Origin: Roseateles hydrophilus
GTDB lineage: Bacteria; Pseudomonadota; Gammaproteobacteria; Burkholderiales; Burkholderiaceae_C
Assembly (NCBI RefSeq): GCF_026712245.1
Contig: NZ_JAPPUY010000001.1
Span: forward strand, 868,001-932,000
DNA: 64,000 nucleotides
Direction of reading: 5' to 3'
Shown: one piece after another, positions 27,790-36,836 of the stretch
How the letters are laid out: each line of letters starts with the position of its first letter
Position numbering within the stretch: position 1 is the stretch's first letter
Made by a program: the position numbers and the translations under genes
Notes under the pieces: generated by a model
Databases searched by the model: none
Told to the model about the DNA's origin: nothing
Seen by the model: only the letters and a program-made list of their open reading frames with translations

Positions 27790-28833
27790 CTAGCCGTAAG
27801 CGCCTACGAAGCCTTGCAACTGCGCCAGCAGATCGGGCTGGGCCGTCAACTGCGCACGCCAGGCTGGCGCATGGGTGGCGGCTTCATCCAGGCCGATGAG
27901 TGACGCCGGCAACGCATCCAGGCCGTTCCAGCCGCGCCAGACGGCGCGCCAGGCTTCGGGCAGGCCGGCGCGGGCCATGAAGGCCTCCAGCTTGGCGTGG
28001 TGGGCATCGTCTTCCGGCTGCGGGTAGATGTGCCAGACGAAGGGCTTGCCGGCCCACTGCGCGCGCACGAACGAGTCCTCACCGCGCACGAAGTTCAGGT
28101 CGCAGGCCCACAGCAGTCGGTCGTAGTCGTCCTGCGGCAGGTAGGGCAGAGCGATGCTGCGCAGGTTGGGGCGCGCGGTGATCAGCGGTTGCAGCGGCCC
28201 GGGGCAGGCCAGCACCAACGTCGGCTGCTCGGCCAGACTCGCCAGCAGCGCGGGCAGCTGCGCGTTGGCATAGGCGAACAGGCTGACGACACGCTCGCCC
28301 TCCTCGGGCGCCCAGCCGCGTGCGGCCAGCCACGCCGGCCCGTCGAAGTGCTCGATGCGCTCCAGCACACCGGTCTCGCGCAGCAGGCCACCGGTGCGGG
28401 GCGTGAAGCCGGGGTAGAAGAAGTGCTTGCTCAGCCCCGCGCCGGGGCCGTGGCACTGCGGCGACGCCAGGCCGTGGCTGCGCTCCACGTAATCCTCCGC
28501 GCTGAGGTATTCGAGGTTGATCCAGCGCGGCGCGGGCCGCCGCGCGGCCATGCGGTTGACGAAGGAGGCGGGCAGCTCACAACCAAAGGCCTCGATGACC
28601 ACGTCGCCGGGTGTCACGTCAACGTCGCTCACGGGCCAGGGGCGGATGTCGACGCCATGACGCCGGTCGGGGCGCTCGGGCGCCATCCAGGCCAGCGCCG
28701 AGGCGTCGTCCACCCACAGTCGCGCCTGGCCGCCGCGGGCCACGATGTCCCGCGCCAAGCGCCAACACACGCCAATGTCGCCATGGTTGTCGATGACGCG
28801 GCAGAAGATGTCCCAGAGCATCGGCGCTTTCAT
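27790..28833 (-). CDS. earP: EF-P arginine rhamnosyltransferase EarP
   Basis: EarP (formerly DUF2331) transfers rhamnose from dTDP-rhamnose to Arg32 of EF-P. The 347-residue protein has the N-terminal segment WDIFCRVIDNHGDIGVCWRL, which includes a conserved Asp of the active site. It also has the C-terminal nucleotide-sugar segment LNFVRGEDSFVRAQWAGKPFVWHIYPQ with the family's RGEDS motif. It is followed 100 bases later by efp. The ATG at 28833 matches the family start (MLWDIFC preceded by a few residues). Confidence 0.96.
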   Translation of the reverse strand: MKAPMLWDIFCRVIDNHGDIGVCWRLARDIVARGGQARLWVDDASALAWMAPERPDRRHGVDIRPWPVSDVDVTPGDVVIEAFGCELPASFVNRMAARRPAPRWINLEYLSAEDYVERSHGLASPQCHGPGAGLSKHFFYPGFTPRTGGLLRETGVLERIEHFDGPAWLAARGWAPEEGERVVSLFAYANAQLPALLASLAEQPTLVLACPGPLQPLITARPNLRSIALPYLPQDDYDRLLWACDLNFVRGEDSFVRAQWAGKPFVWHIYPQPEDDAHHAKLEAFMARAGLPEAWRAVWRGWNGLDALPASLIGLDEAATHAPAWRAQLTAQPDLLAQLQGFVGAYG

Positions 28834-28866
28834 GAGGCGTGATTGTCCCAGGCCAAAATCCTGCCG

Positions 28867-30879
28867 ATGTCCAGCACGACTCCTTCCAACGCCGACCTCG
28901 GCGAGCAGACCCAGGCCGAGTGGGCCGCCGAGCGCGCCGTCATCGAGGCTGCCGAGAAGCAGCGCACCGCCGAGATGGAGGCCGCCGCGCGCGTGATGCG
29001 CGAGAGGCTGCTCGCTGAGGTCGGCGCGCTGCCGGCCTTGCCGGGCGTGTATCGCTACTTCGACGCCAAGGACGAGGTGCTCTACGTCGGCAAGGCCAAG
29101 GACCTGAAGAAGCGCGTCAGCAGCTACTTCCAGAAGAATCATGGCGGCACGCGCATCGGCATGATGGTGGCGCGTATCGCCCGCATGGAAACCACGGTGG
29201 TGCGCACCGAGGCCGAGGCGCTGCTGCTCGAGAACAACCTGATCAAGGCGTTGAACCCGCGCTTCAACATCCTGTTCCGGGACGACAAGAGCTACCCCTA
29301 CCTGAAGATCACCTCGCACGACTACCCCCGCATGGCCTACTACCGCGGCGCGGTGGACAAGCGGCATCAGTACTTCGGCCCCTTCCCGAGCGCCTGGGCG
29401 GTGAAGGAGTCCATCCAGCTGATGCAGAAGGTCTTCAAGCTGCGCACCTGCGAAGACAGCGTCTTCAACAACCGCAGCCGGCCCTGCCTGCTGCACCAGA
29501 TCAAGCGCTGCTCTGCGCCCTGTGTGCCCGCCGGCCAGACGGGCGAGTACGCGCGGGATGTGAAGAGCGCCGAGGCCTTTCTGCGCGGCGATACCGACGC
29601 GGTGATGGCCTCGCTGCAGGAGCAGATGGCCGCCTACGCCGAACGCTTCGAGTACGAACTGGCCGCCGAGGTGCGCAACCAGATCCAGGCGCTGGCCAAG
29701 GTGTTGCAGCAGCAGGTCGTTGACGAGAGCAGCGCCACGGGCGGCGAACGCGACGTGGACATCCTGGCCGTCAAGGTGCAGGGCGGCAAGGCGTGCGTGA
29801 ACCTGGCCATGGTGCGGGGGGGGCGCCATCTTGGCGATCGCGCCTTCTTCCCCAAGCATGTCGACGATGCGACCGCGATGCTGATGGACGACGACGAGGC
29901 CTTGTCGCCCGAGCGGCAGGTGCTGGAGGCGTTCATGGCACAGCACTACCTGGCCTCGCCACCGCCTGGACTCATCCTGGTCAGTGAGCCGGTCGATGCC
30001 GGGCTGGGTGACGTGCTGGGCAGCCAGGCGGGCGGCCGCCTGGGTGGTCGGGTTAGCGTGCAGGCTCAGCCACGTGGCCAGCGGCGGATCTGGCTGGAGA
30101 TGTGCGTCAAGGGCGGCGAGCTGGCGCTGGCGCGCCTGCTGGCGGAGGAGGGCTCGCAGCAGGCGCGCACGCGTGCGCTCGTGGACGCGCTGGAGCTGTC
30201 CGTCACTGAGATCGACAAGTTCCGCGTGGAGTGCTTCGACATCAGCCACACGGCCGGCGAGGCGACGATGGCCAGCTGCGTTGTCTTCGAAGGGCATCAG
30301 ATGCAGAGCAGCCAGTACCGCCGCTACAACATCGAGGGCATCACCGGCGGCGACGACTACGCCGCCATGCGCCAGGTGCTGACGCGTCGCTACGCCAAGA
30401 TGGCGGAGGCCGCACAGCTGGGTACCGGACGGCTGCCGGATCTCGTGCTCGTGGACGGCGGCCGCGGCCAGGTCAGCATGGCACGCGAGGTCTTTGAGGA
30501 ACTTGGGCTGGATCTGAGCCTGATTGCCGGCGTCGAAAAAGGCGAGGGCCGCAAGGTCGGCCTGGAGGAACTGGTGTTCGCCGACGGGCGCGAGAAGGTC
30601 TACCTCGGCCGCGACTCGGCGGCGCTGATGCTGATTGCGCAGATCCGCGACGAGGCGCACCGCTTCGCCATCACCGGCATGCGCGCCAAGCGTGCCGCCA
30701 CGCGCACCGGCGGCTCGCGGCTGGAGGATGTGCCGGGCGTCGGCCCCAAGAAGCGCTCGCAGCTGCTGCAGCGCTTTGGCGGCGTGCGTGGCGTGGCCGG
30801 CGCTAGCGTGGACGAGCTCTGCAGCGTCAAGGGCATCTCGCGCGAACTCGCCGAAGATATCTACCGAGCCTTGCATTGA
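28867..30879 (+). CDS. uvrC: UvrABC system protein C
   Basis: UvrC makes both incisions in nucleotide excision repair. The 670-residue protein has the GIY-YIG nuclease domain ([20 protein letters not shown]), a zinc/Cys segment ([14 protein letters not shown]), a UVR domain binding UvrB ([15 protein letters not shown]), an RNase H-like nuclease ([22 protein letters not shown]) and terminal HhH motifs ([13 protein letters not shown]). An N-terminal extension of about 50 residues, rich in Glu and Ala, precedes the nuclease. The ATG at 28867 is preferred; a TTG at 28843 would add eight residues. It is divergent from earP. Confidence 0.95.
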   Translation: MSSTTPSNADLGEQTQAEWAAERAVIEAAEKQRTAEMEAAARVMRERLLAEVGALPALPGVYRYFDAKDEVLYVGKAKDLKKRVSSYFQKNHGGTRIGMMVARIARMETTVVRTEAEALLLENNLIKALNPRFNILFRDDKSYPYLKITSHDYPRMAYYRGAVDKRHQYFGPFPSAWAVKESIQLMQKVFKLRTCEDSVFNNRSRPCLLHQIKRCSAPCVPAGQTGEYARDVKSAEAFLRGDTDAVMASLQEQMAAYAERFEYELAAEVRNQIQALAKVLQQQVVDESSATGGERDVDILAVKVQGGKACVNLAMVRGGRHLGDRAFFPKHVDDATAMLMDDDEALSPERQVLEAFMAQHYLASPPPGLILVSEPVDAGLGDVLGSQAGGRLGGRVSVQAQPRGQRRIWLEMCVKGGELALARLLAEEGSQQARTRALVDALELSVTEIDKFRVECFDISHTAGEATMASCVVFEGHQMQSSQYRRYNIEGITGGDDYAAMRQVLTRRYAKMAEAAQLGTGRLPDLVLVDGGRGQVSMAREVFEELGLDLSLIAGVEKGEGRKVGLEELVFADGREKVYLGRDSAALMLIAQIRDEAHRFAITGMRAKRAATRTGGSRLEDVPGVGPKKRSQLLQRFGGVRGVAGASVDELCSVKGISRELAEDIYRALH

Positions 30880-30893
30880 CCCGGAGACCCGTG

Positions 30894-31436
30894 ATGACGC
30901 TCACCACCGCCTGCCAACGTGTTGCCGCTTGGCTGATCGCACCGCTGCTGGCGGCTTGCGGCGCAGCGCCGCGCGCACCGGCAACCAACGTAACGGCGGC
31001 ACCGCCGCCGCCCGCGCCTGTGGCCAGCCCGGCGCCTGCGCTCGCTGCGCCCGCCGCTGCTCAGCCGTCGGCGGCGCTGACCAAGCCCAAGGGACTGCCG
31101 GCGCCCAAGGCCGTTCGCACGCACGAGGAGCTGCGTCGGCAGGCGGCCGACCGCATCATCATGGCCAACCCCGAGCGCACCTACATGACGCCCGCGCCTT
31201 CGCACCTGCTCACCGTCGTCGTGCTGGACGTGGAGCTCAAGTCCGATGGCAGCGTTCGCAAGATCAATGTGCTGCGGCCGCCGCGCTTCGGGCCTGAGAC
31301 GCTGCAGATGGCCATCGATGCCGTGCACCGCGCCGCGCCCTTCGGCGATGTGCGCCGCATGCCCGAGCCCTGGCGCTTCACCGAGAGCTTTCTGTTCGAC
31401 GAGGACCGTCGCTTCAAGCCCCGCAGCCTGGACTAA
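30894..31436 (+). CDS. Putative lipoprotein with TonB-C-like domain
   Basis: This 180-residue protein has a lipobox (LLAACG near residue 24). An alanine/proline-rich spacer of about 50 residues follows, then a compact C-terminal domain (LLTVVVLDVELKSDGSVRKINVLRPPRFG) that resembles the energy-transducer TonB C-terminal fold. It starts shortly after uvrC with GGAG upstream; a TTG at 30876 overlapping the uvrC stop is an alternative. It is probably anchored in the outer membrane or periplasmic face. Its role between uvrC and pgsA is unknown. Confidence 0.7.
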   Translation: MTLTTACQRVAAWLIAPLLAACGAAPRAPATNVTAAPPPPAPVASPAPALAAPAAAQPSAALTKPKGLPAPKAVRTHEELRRQAADRIIMANPERTYMTPAPSHLLTVVVLDVELKSDGSVRKINVLRPPRFGPETLQMAIDAVHRAAPFGDVRRMPEPWRFTESFLFDEDRRFKPRSLD

Positions 31437-31516
31437 GCCCTGCCGCCGCGGGCCGCTTGGCAACGCCGCCACAGTCCTGGCCTGAGGAGGCTGCCGCCTT
31501 GGGCACAATGCCAGCC

Positions 31517-32083
31517 ATGTTCTGGACACTCCCGACCCTGCTGACTTGGGCCCGCATCGTGGCCATCCCGCTCATCGTCGGGGTGTTCTACCTGGAGCTG
31601 GCGCCTGCGCACCAGAACCTGTTTGCGACCGTGCTGTTCATCGTCGTCGCGCTGACCGACTGGTTGGATGGCTACCTGGCCCGCAAGCTCAACCAGACCT
31701 CGTCCTTCGGTGCCTTCCTCGACCCGGTGGCCGACAAGTTCCTCGTCTGCTCTGCGTTGCTCATCCTGCTGGAGCTGGGGCGCGTGAATGCCTTTGTGGC
31801 GCTGGTCATCGTGGGCCGCGAGATCGCCATCTCGGCGCTGCGCGAATGGATGGCGCAGATCGGCGCGTCGCGCAGCGTGGCCGTGCACATGGTGGGCAAG
31901 CTCAAGACCACGGTGCAGATGGTGGCCATCCCCTTCCTGCTGTACGACGGCGTGCTGTTCGGCTTCGTTCCGACGCGTCTGTGGGGTACCTGGCTGATCT
32001 ACGCAGCCGTCGTGCTGACCATCTGGTCGATGGTGTATTACCTGCAGAAGGCGCTGCCCGAGATCCGCGCCAAGGCGCGCTGA
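31517..32083 (+). CDS. pgsA: CDP-diacylglycerol-glycerol-3-phosphate 3-phosphatidyltransferase
   Basis: PgsA makes phosphatidylglycerophosphate, the committed step to phosphatidylglycerol and cardiolipin. The 188-residue membrane protein has the complete CDP-alcohol phosphotransferase motif: DWLDGYLAR, then GAFLDPVADK eleven residues on, giving the DxxDG...AR...G...D...D pattern. Several hydrophobic segments follow. The ATG at 31517 gives the normal N-terminus WTLPTLLTWARI. Position downstream of uvrC is conserved in proteobacteria. Confidence 0.95.
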   Translation: MFWTLPTLLTWARIVAIPLIVGVFYLELAPAHQNLFATVLFIVVALTDWLDGYLARKLNQTSSFGAFLDPVADKFLVCSALLILLELGRVNAFVALVIVGREIAISALREWMAQIGASRSVAVHMVGKLKTTVQMVAIPFLLYDGVLFGFVPTRLWGTWLIYAAVVLTIWSMVYYLQKALPEIRAKAR

Positions 32084-32160
32084 TCGTGCGGCGTGGCGGC
32101 CGGCAGCAGGGCGAGTTGTATCCGGACTTTTCCCGCCCCTCCGCGCCGCGGAGCCGCGTC

Positions 32161-32166
32161 TAGAAT
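32161..32166 (+). promoter_or_regulatory. Candidate -10 box for hupB
   Basis: TAGAAT follows GCGTC about 105 bases before the hupB start, leaving a leader of about 95 bases. No strong -35 hexamer is seen. Confidence 0.4.
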
Positions 32167-32270
32167 CCGCTTCCCCGCGCCAGCCCGGGCCGTCGTCATC
32201 ACGGTCATCAAAGAGCTGGCGGCAGTACGCGGGACCCAATCGCTGAATCGTCCAATCTGGGGGGGCATGA

Positions 32271-32543
32271 GTGAACAAGTCCGAATTGATCGAGCACATC
32301 GCCAAGCAGGCCGACATTTCCAAGGCCGCTGCCGGCCGTGCGCTCGAGGCCGTGATCGGCGGCGTCAAGACGACGCTGAAGAAGAACGGCACGGTCTCGC
32401 TGGTGGGCTTCGGCACCTTCAGCGTCACCAAGCGCGCAGCGCGCGCCGGCCGCAACCCGAAGACGGGCGACGCCATCAAGATCAAGTCGGCCAAGGTGCC
32501 CAAATTCAAGCCCGGCAAGGCGCTGAAAGACGCTTGCAACTGA
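32271..32543 (+). CDS. hupB: HU family DNA-binding protein
   Basis: HU is the abundant nucleoid protein that bends DNA non-specifically. The 90-residue product is of standard length, with [22 protein letters not shown], the DNA-wrapping arm with [12 protein letters not shown] and the core LVGFGTFSV. It starts at GTG 32271. An ATG four bases upstream in another frame does not yield an HU product. It precedes a tRNA-Val gene and ppiD, matching the hupB-ppiD order in enterobacteria, hence the symbol. Confidence 0.93.
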   Translation: MNKSELIEHIAKQADISKAAAGRALEAVIGGVKTTLKKNGTVSLVGFGTFSVTKRAARAGRNPKTGDAIKIKSAKVPKFKPGKALKDACN

Positions 32544-32560
32544 GCCCCCTCGCCAGGCCT

Positions 32561-32566
32561 GATAAT
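32561..32566 (+). promoter_or_regulatory. Candidate -10 box of tRNA-Val
   Basis: GATAAT ends 11 bases before the first base of the mature tRNA, an ordinary position for a stable-RNA promoter; no clear -35 match is visible. Read-through from hupB is the alternative source of transcription. Confidence 0.4.
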
Positions 32567-32577
32567 CCCGGTTTTCC

Positions 32578-32653
32578 GGGCGCTTAGCTCAGTTGGTAGA
32601 GCACCTCCCTTACACGGAGATTGTCGGCGGTTCGAGCCCGTCAGCGCCCACCA
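32578..32653 (+). tRNA. tRNA-Val (TAC)
   Basis: The 76-base gene folds as a full cloverleaf: acceptor GGGCGCT with AGCGCCC, T-stem GGCGG/CCGTC, T-loop TTCGAGC, and anticodon TAC at 32611-32613 in loop CTTACAC. The CCA end is encoded (32651-32653). The top pair of the anticodon stem (27-43) is a C-A mismatch, whereas Escherichia coli has C-G here. Confidence 0.95.
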
Positions 32654-32705
32654 CCCACCCTGCAGCGGCAGCTGCGGTGCCGCATCTAGAATGCAGCTCC
32701 CCTCG

Positions 32706-32730
32706 AAGGCGAACCTCGGTTCGCCTTTGT
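32706..32730 (+). terminator. Terminator after tRNA-Val
   Basis: AAGGCGAACC (32706-32715) is complementary to GGTTCGCCTT (32718-32727), leaving a tight CTCG loop, and is followed by a T-rich tract. It lies between tRNA-Val and ppiD; a TAGAAT -10-like box at 32687-32692 overlaps the region upstream. Confidence 0.75.
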
Positions 32731-32758
32731 TGCGTTTGATCCCTCAAGGCTCTCCGAG

Positions 32759-34672
32759 ATGTTTGATTTCGTTCGCCAGCACAACCGCCTGTTCCAGTTC
32801 ATCCTGCTGCTGTTGATCCTGCCGTCCTTCGCGTTCGTCGGCATGGAGGGCTACACCAGCATGATGGGCGGCGCCAACGCCGGCGTGGCCAGCGTCAACG
32901 GCCGCAAGATCACGCAAGGCGAGTGGGACATGGCCGTGCGCGAGCAGAGCGACCGCGTGCGCCGCCAGAACCCCACCGTGGATGCCAAGCTGCTGGACAC
33001 GCCCGAGGCCAAGCGCCAGGCGCTGGAAGGCATGGTCAACGAGCGCACGCTGCAGGCCGCAGCCTTGCACCAGCACTTCACGCCCAGTGCCGAGGTCACC
33101 AAGGCGCGCTTCTGGGCCGATCCGCAACTGGCCTTCCTGCGCAACGCGGATGGCACCGTCAACAAGGCCATCCTGGCCGCCCAGGGGATGACGCCATCGG
33201 GCTTCCTGGAGCGTCTGCGCCAGGACTACGGCCTGCGCCAGGTGATGGCACCCGTGGAAACGTCCGCCATCGGCGGCGCGGCCAATGCCAAGCTCGCCTT
33301 CGATGCGCTGCTGCAGCAACGCGAAGTGCAACTGCAGCGCTTTGACGTCGCCGCGTTTGCCGCCAAGCTGAACCCCAGCGACGCCGAGCTGGAGGCTTTC
33401 TACAAGGAGCCGGCCAACGCGACCAAGTTCCAGCTGCCCGAATCGGCCCAGATCCAATACCTCGTGCTGGACATCGAGGCACTGAAGAAGGACGTCAGCT
33501 TTACCGAGGACGACCTGCGCAAGTACTACGACGAGAACGCTTCGCGCTACGGCGTGCCGGAAGAGCGCCGCGCCAGCCACATCCTCATCAAGGCCGAGCG
33601 CAGCGCGGCCGCCGATGAGCGCGCCAAAGCCAAGGCCAAGGCCGAAGCCCTGCTGGCCGAGGTGCGCAAGAACCCGGCGTCGTTCGCCGATGTCGCCAAG
33701 AAGAACTCGCAGGACGAGGGCTCGGCCGTGAACGGCGGTGACCTGGACTTCTTCGGCCGTGGTGCGATGGTCAAGGAATTCGACGCCGCCGTGTACGCGA
33801 TGAAGCAGGGCGAGATCAGCAACGTCGTCGAGACCGATTTCGGCTTCCACATCATCCAGCTCACGGGCGCCCGCGGCGGTGACAAGAAGTCGTTCAACGA
33901 CGTGCGTGGCGAGGTCGAGGCCGAGGTGCGCAAGCAGTTGGCCCAGCGCAAGTACACCGAAGCGGCCGAGCAGTTCGGCAACCTCGTCTACGAGCAGTCC
34001 GACAGCCTGCAGCCCGCGGCCGACAAGCTCAAGCTTCAGATCCAGACGGCCACCGTCGCCCGCCAGCCCCAGCCGGGCGCCGTCGGCCCGCTGGCCTCTG
34101 CCAAGGTGCTGGATGCCGTGTTCGGCGCCGAAGCGCTGCGCAACAAGCGCAACACCGAAGCCGTTGAGGCCGGCCCCAGCCAGCTCGTGTCGGCGCGTGT
34201 CGTGCAGCACAACCCGGCGCGCGTGCCGCCGCTGGCCGATGTGAAGGACAAGGTCCGCGCCCAACTGCTGCAAAAGCTCGCGAGCGCCGAAGCCAAGAAG
34301 GCTGGCGAGGCGCGCCTGGCCGCGCTGAAGGCCAACCCGGCCGACACCGCTGGTCTGGAGGCCGCGACGACCGTGTCGCGGGCCAAGCCCATGAACCTCA
34401 GCCGGGCTCAGCTCGAGGCCGTGCTCGGTGCTGACGCCAGCAAGCTGCCGGCTGCCGTGGGTGTGGCTGCGGACGACGGCAGCTATGTCGTCGTGCGCAT
34501 CAACCAACTGCAGCCGCGTGATGCGAGCGTCATCGACGACAAGCGCGCCGCCCAGCAATACGCCGCCGCCTGGGCACGAGCCGAAGGCCAGGCCTACCTG
34601 TCGGTGCTGAAGTCTCAGTACAAGGCGGTCATCAAAGTGGCCGCTCCCGCATCTTCTGCTAGCGCACCGTAA
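32759..34672 (+). CDS. ppiD: Periplasmic folding chaperone/peptidyl-prolyl isomerase PpiD
   Basis: PpiD is a membrane-anchored periplasmic chaperone near the Sec translocon. The 637-residue protein starts MFDFVRQHNRLFQFILLLL, an N-terminal membrane helix. It has SurA-like helical segments and one parvulin domain over about residues 275-370 (ERRASHILIKAE, FADVAKKNSQDEGSAVNGGD, DFGFHIIQLTG). Length and layout are typical. It follows hupB and tRNA-Val; the same gene order is conserved in enterobacteria. tRNA-His begins 28 bases after its stop. Confidence 0.94.
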   Translation: MFDFVRQHNRLFQFILLLLILPSFAFVGMEGYTSMMGGANAGVASVNGRKITQGEWDMAVREQSDRVRRQNPTVDAKLLDTPEAKRQALEGMVNERTLQAAALHQHFTPSAEVTKARFWADPQLAFLRNADGTVNKAILAAQGMTPSGFLERLRQDYGLRQVMAPVETSAIGGAANAKLAFDALLQQREVQLQRFDVAAFAAKLNPSDAELEAFYKEPANATKFQLPESAQIQYLVLDIEALKKDVSFTEDDLRKYYDENASRYGVPEERRASHILIKAERSAAADERAKAKAKAEALLAEVRKNPASFADVAKKNSQDEGSAVNGGDLDFFGRGAMVKEFDAAVYAMKQGEISNVVETDFGFHIIQLTGARGGDKKSFNDVRGEVEAEVRKQLAQRKYTEAAEQFGNLVYEQSDSLQPAADKLKLQIQTATVARQPQPGAVGPLASAKVLDAVFGAEALRNKRNTEAVEAGPSQLVSARVVQHNPARVPPLADVKDKVRAQLLQKLASAEAKKAGEARLAALKANPADTAGLEAATTVSRAKPMNLSRAQLEAVLGADASKLPAAVGVAADDGSYVVVRINQLQPRDASVIDDKRAAQQYAAAWARAEGQAYLSVLKSQYKAVIKVAAPASSASAP

Positions 34673-34682
34673 ATTTCTGCGC

Positions 34683-34688
34683 TATACT
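34683..34688 (+). promoter_or_regulatory. Candidate -10 box of tRNA-His
   Basis: TATACT, a near-consensus -10 hexamer, lies 12 bases before the tRNA-His gene in a short A+T-rich patch after ppiD. No obvious -35 hexamer is found at standard spacing, partly because the upstream bases are ppiD coding sequence. Confidence 0.5.
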
Positions 34689-34700
34689 CTATGGCTCTGC

Positions 34701-34777
34701 GGTGGTTGTAGCTCAGTTGGTAGAGTCCAGGATTGTGATTCCTGTTGTCGTGGGTTCGAGTCCCATCAGCCACCCCA
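34701..34777 (+). tRNA. tRNA-His (GTG)
   Basis: The gene folds into a complete cloverleaf with anticodon GTG at 34735-34737 in loop TTGTGAT. The extra 5' G at position -1 faces C73, as required by histidyl-tRNA synthetase. CCA is encoded (34775-34777). The last 17 bases of the gene are the left copy of the attachment repeat of an integrated element, so the gene remains intact after insertion. Confidence 0.97.
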
Positions 34778-34778
34778 A
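34761..34778 (+). repeat. attL core, inside the tRNA-His 3' end
   Basis: TCCCATCAGCCACCCCAA spans the T-arm 3' strand, acceptor strand and CCA of tRNA-His plus one base. It is identical to 41398-41415. Imperfect similarity continues on the right (ACGAAG then CCC), consistent with a longer ancestral match. Confidence 0.88.
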
Positions 34779-34789
34779 GTAATACGAAG

Positions 34790-34826
34790 TCCCCTATGAA
34801 GACTGGTTCTCATAGGGGATTTTTCT
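34790..34826 (+). terminator. Element-borne terminator directly after tRNA-His
   Basis: TCCCCTATGA (34790-34799) pairs with TCATAGGGGA (34810-34819) and is followed by TTTTTCTTT. It lies just inside the left end of the element and replaces the chromosomal terminator displaced to 41425-41455. Both are framed by ACGAAG before and TTTTTCTTTG after. Confidence 0.88.
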
Positions 34827-34832
34827 TTGGCG

Positions 34833-34855
34833 CTTTGTACTTGCCTTTGTACCTG
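34833..34855 (+). promoter_or_regulatory. Left pair of candidate integrase arm-type sites
   Basis: CTTTGTACTTG (34833-34843) is followed one base later by CTTTGTACCTG (34845-34855), a direct repeat with 12-base period. The first copy recurs exactly near the right end at 41327-41337. This arrangement is typical of arm-type binding sites of tyrosine integrases; excisionase or integrase binding is inferred. Confidence 0.6.
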
Positions 34856-34866
34856 AGAGGTTCGCT

Positions 34867-36765
34867 ATGACGAAAGCGAGCCCTGAATTGAAGCCCATGC
34901 AAGGCGTCCACCGGCCGGAAGGTTCGGTGAACTGGCACTACCAAAAGAAGTTTCCGAAGGACCTGCAAGGGCACCCGGAGGCGCCCCGCAACGGGTGGGC
35001 GCACCGCGGAACCCTGGGCACGTCCGACCTCCGCGAAGCGAACGGCAAGGCCGCGCATCTGCTGTCCGGGCTGGAGAAACAGTGGGCGCTGATGCGGCAG
35101 GCCCTGACCATCACGCCACCCGAGGCCGTCTCGACTGAGCTGCGGGGCGCCATCGCGCATCAGTTGAAGGCGCGCATGCTGGCCGCCGACGAGGCGCAGC
35201 GGTCTGACCCGGTAGCGTTGGCGCAGTCACTGGCTGGCTGGTGGGAGACTCAGGAGCGTGGCCGCAAGGTCGCCCACGAGGCCACCGAGGAAGACGCCTA
35301 CAGGCCGCGCCAGGTGCCGCGGGTGCTGACCGACAGCGGCCGGCAGGATGTGGAAATGCAGGTCCGAGTTGGACGCTCCGAGGTGCCGCTGTTCGAGTTG
35401 CTGCCAATGCTCCATGAGCGTCACGAGGCGGCTCACAAGGATGCTCGTCAGCGTTTGGCCCGTGGGCAGTCAGGGCCGTTCCTGCTCCTGGCCGATGCCG
35501 CAGCACAGTCCCTTGGCGTGAACCTGGGGGCAGATGGCTGGTCCAGTCGGGAAGCTGCGGAGCTACGCAAGGCATGCCAGCGGGCCTACCTCGACGGTCT
35601 GGAGGCGCTGGCCGCACGAGGGCAAGGCGTACTGGTCGAAACGCCAAAGCCGCTTCAGGCCGCGCCGAAACCTGCCGCCGTGTTGACATTGGGGCATGTA
35701 CTGGGCGAGGTGGTCTCCAGGCACCCCGAAAACGGATTCAAGCGCAAGGTCCAGTCCGCCGCGTGGCTCATGCAGCAGTGCATCGACCCGAAGATGCCCG
35801 CCGCCGGCTTGCTTCAGAAGCATGTGAGCGACTTCCTCGACGCCATCAGCCGTCTGCCGGTGGATTGGTACACGCGCACGCAGCGCGGCGACAGCGTCCG
35901 TCAGCTCCTCGCCGAGAAGCATCCGAAGTGCATCAGCCCGTCCACGTTCGAGAGCACCTACCGGATGGCGGTCGGGACGCTCCTTCGGCGCGCCGCGCAC
36001 GAGTTCGGGGACCAAGGCTTCCCCCGCGGGCTCGGTACTGAGTTCGCCGTGTACCGTGGCGAGCGCGGGGAGGATGAGGAGAAGCAGCGCAACTTCAAGG
36101 CTGACGAACTGCGCCGGATGTTCGAGGGGGCCGAGTTCGCGGCACTTGCTGCCGACCCGACCGTGGAACACCAATACTGGTTGCCGCTGGCGCTGCTCTA
36201 CACAGGGGCACGAGCCCGCGAGCTGTGCCAGGTCAATCCGCAGACCGACTTCGGAGAGTTCGAGGGTGTTTCTTTCTTGACCATCGACAAGGCAACGCCA
36301 GCCGATGAGGGCGTGGTGAAGTCGGTCAAGACGCATGAAGCCCGGCAGGTGCCCATTCACCCGGAACTGGTCCGCCTGGGCTTCCTAGACTACCTGAAGC
36401 GGATCAAGGCTGGCGGTGCGCGCCGGTTGTTCCCGGCCTTCGGGATCAACAAGGGGGACGCGGCCTATCGTGCGAAAGACTGGTTTGGCGTCTGGCTGGA
36501 TCAGCTCGGGCTTCGCGACGAGACCCCAGGGGCGATGCTCACGGGCTGTCATGCCTTCCGCAAGACCTTCTGCACACAGGCGGGCCACCTGAAGCTGCCC
36601 TTCGAGGCGCTGACTGGGCATGCCGACCCGTCCCGGTCAGCCGTGGTCCGGAAGTCCTACCTAATGGAGCCCACGCGGGCGCGTGAGAAGCTGGCAGTGT
36701 TGGAGCGCATCCGTTTCGAGGTGGCCCCTCCATTCCATTGCCGGCACAGACCGGCCGACCAGTAG
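34867..36765 (+). CDS. Tyrosine integrase of the tRNA-His element
   Basis: This 632-residue site-specific recombinase is much larger than XerD. A long N-terminal region of about 370 residues opens with a DNA-arm-binding-like segment (GSVNWHYQKKFPKDLQG). The catalytic domain follows with R449 (TGARARELC), a Lys in SVKTHEARQVPIHP, H562/R565 (HAFRKTF), H585 (TGHAD) and nucleophile Y598 (KSYLMEP). It is the first gene inside attL and is followed by a hairpin before an opposing gene. It should integrate and excise the element at the tRNA-His 3' end. Confidence 0.92.
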   Translation: MTKASPELKPMQGVHRPEGSVNWHYQKKFPKDLQGHPEAPRNGWAHRGTLGTSDLREANGKAAHLLSGLEKQWALMRQALTITPPEAVSTELRGAIAHQLKARMLAADEAQRSDPVALAQSLAGWWETQERGRKVAHEATEEDAYRPRQVPRVLTDSGRQDVEMQVRVGRSEVPLFELLPMLHERHEAAHKDARQRLARGQSGPFLLLADAAAQSLGVNLGADGWSSREAAELRKACQRAYLDGLEALAARGQGVLVETPKPLQAAPKPAAVLTLGHVLGEVVSRHPENGFKRKVQSAAWLMQQCIDPKMPAAGLLQKHVSDFLDAISRLPVDWYTRTQRGDSVRQLLAEKHPKCISPSTFESTYRMAVGTLLRRAAHEFGDQGFPRGLGTEFAVYRGERGEDEEKQRNFKADELRRMFEGAEFAALAADPTVEHQYWLPLALLYTGARARELCQVNPQTDFGEFEGVSFLTIDKATPADEGVVKSVKTHEARQVPIHPELVRLGFLDYLKRIKAGGARRLFPAFGINKGDAAYRAKDWFGVWLDQLGLRDETPGAMLTGCHAFRKTFCTQAGHLKLPFEALTGHADPSRSAVVRKSYLMEPTRAREKLAVLERIRFEVAPPFHCRHRPADQ

Positions 36766-36773
36766 GAAAGCCT

Positions 36774-36809
36774 GCCTGTACGAATCGTTCCCCGTAGGGG
36801 TGTACAGGC
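36774..36809. terminator. Hairpin between convergent int and ParB-like gene
   Basis: GCCTGTAC (36774-36781) pairs with GTACAGGC (36802-36809), with an inner CCCC/GGGG stem around GTA. No long T-tract follows on either strand, so termination strength is uncertain. Confidence 0.5.
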
Positions 36810-36836
36810 TGGGCGCTTCTGGGCCTCGCGCCGGGC

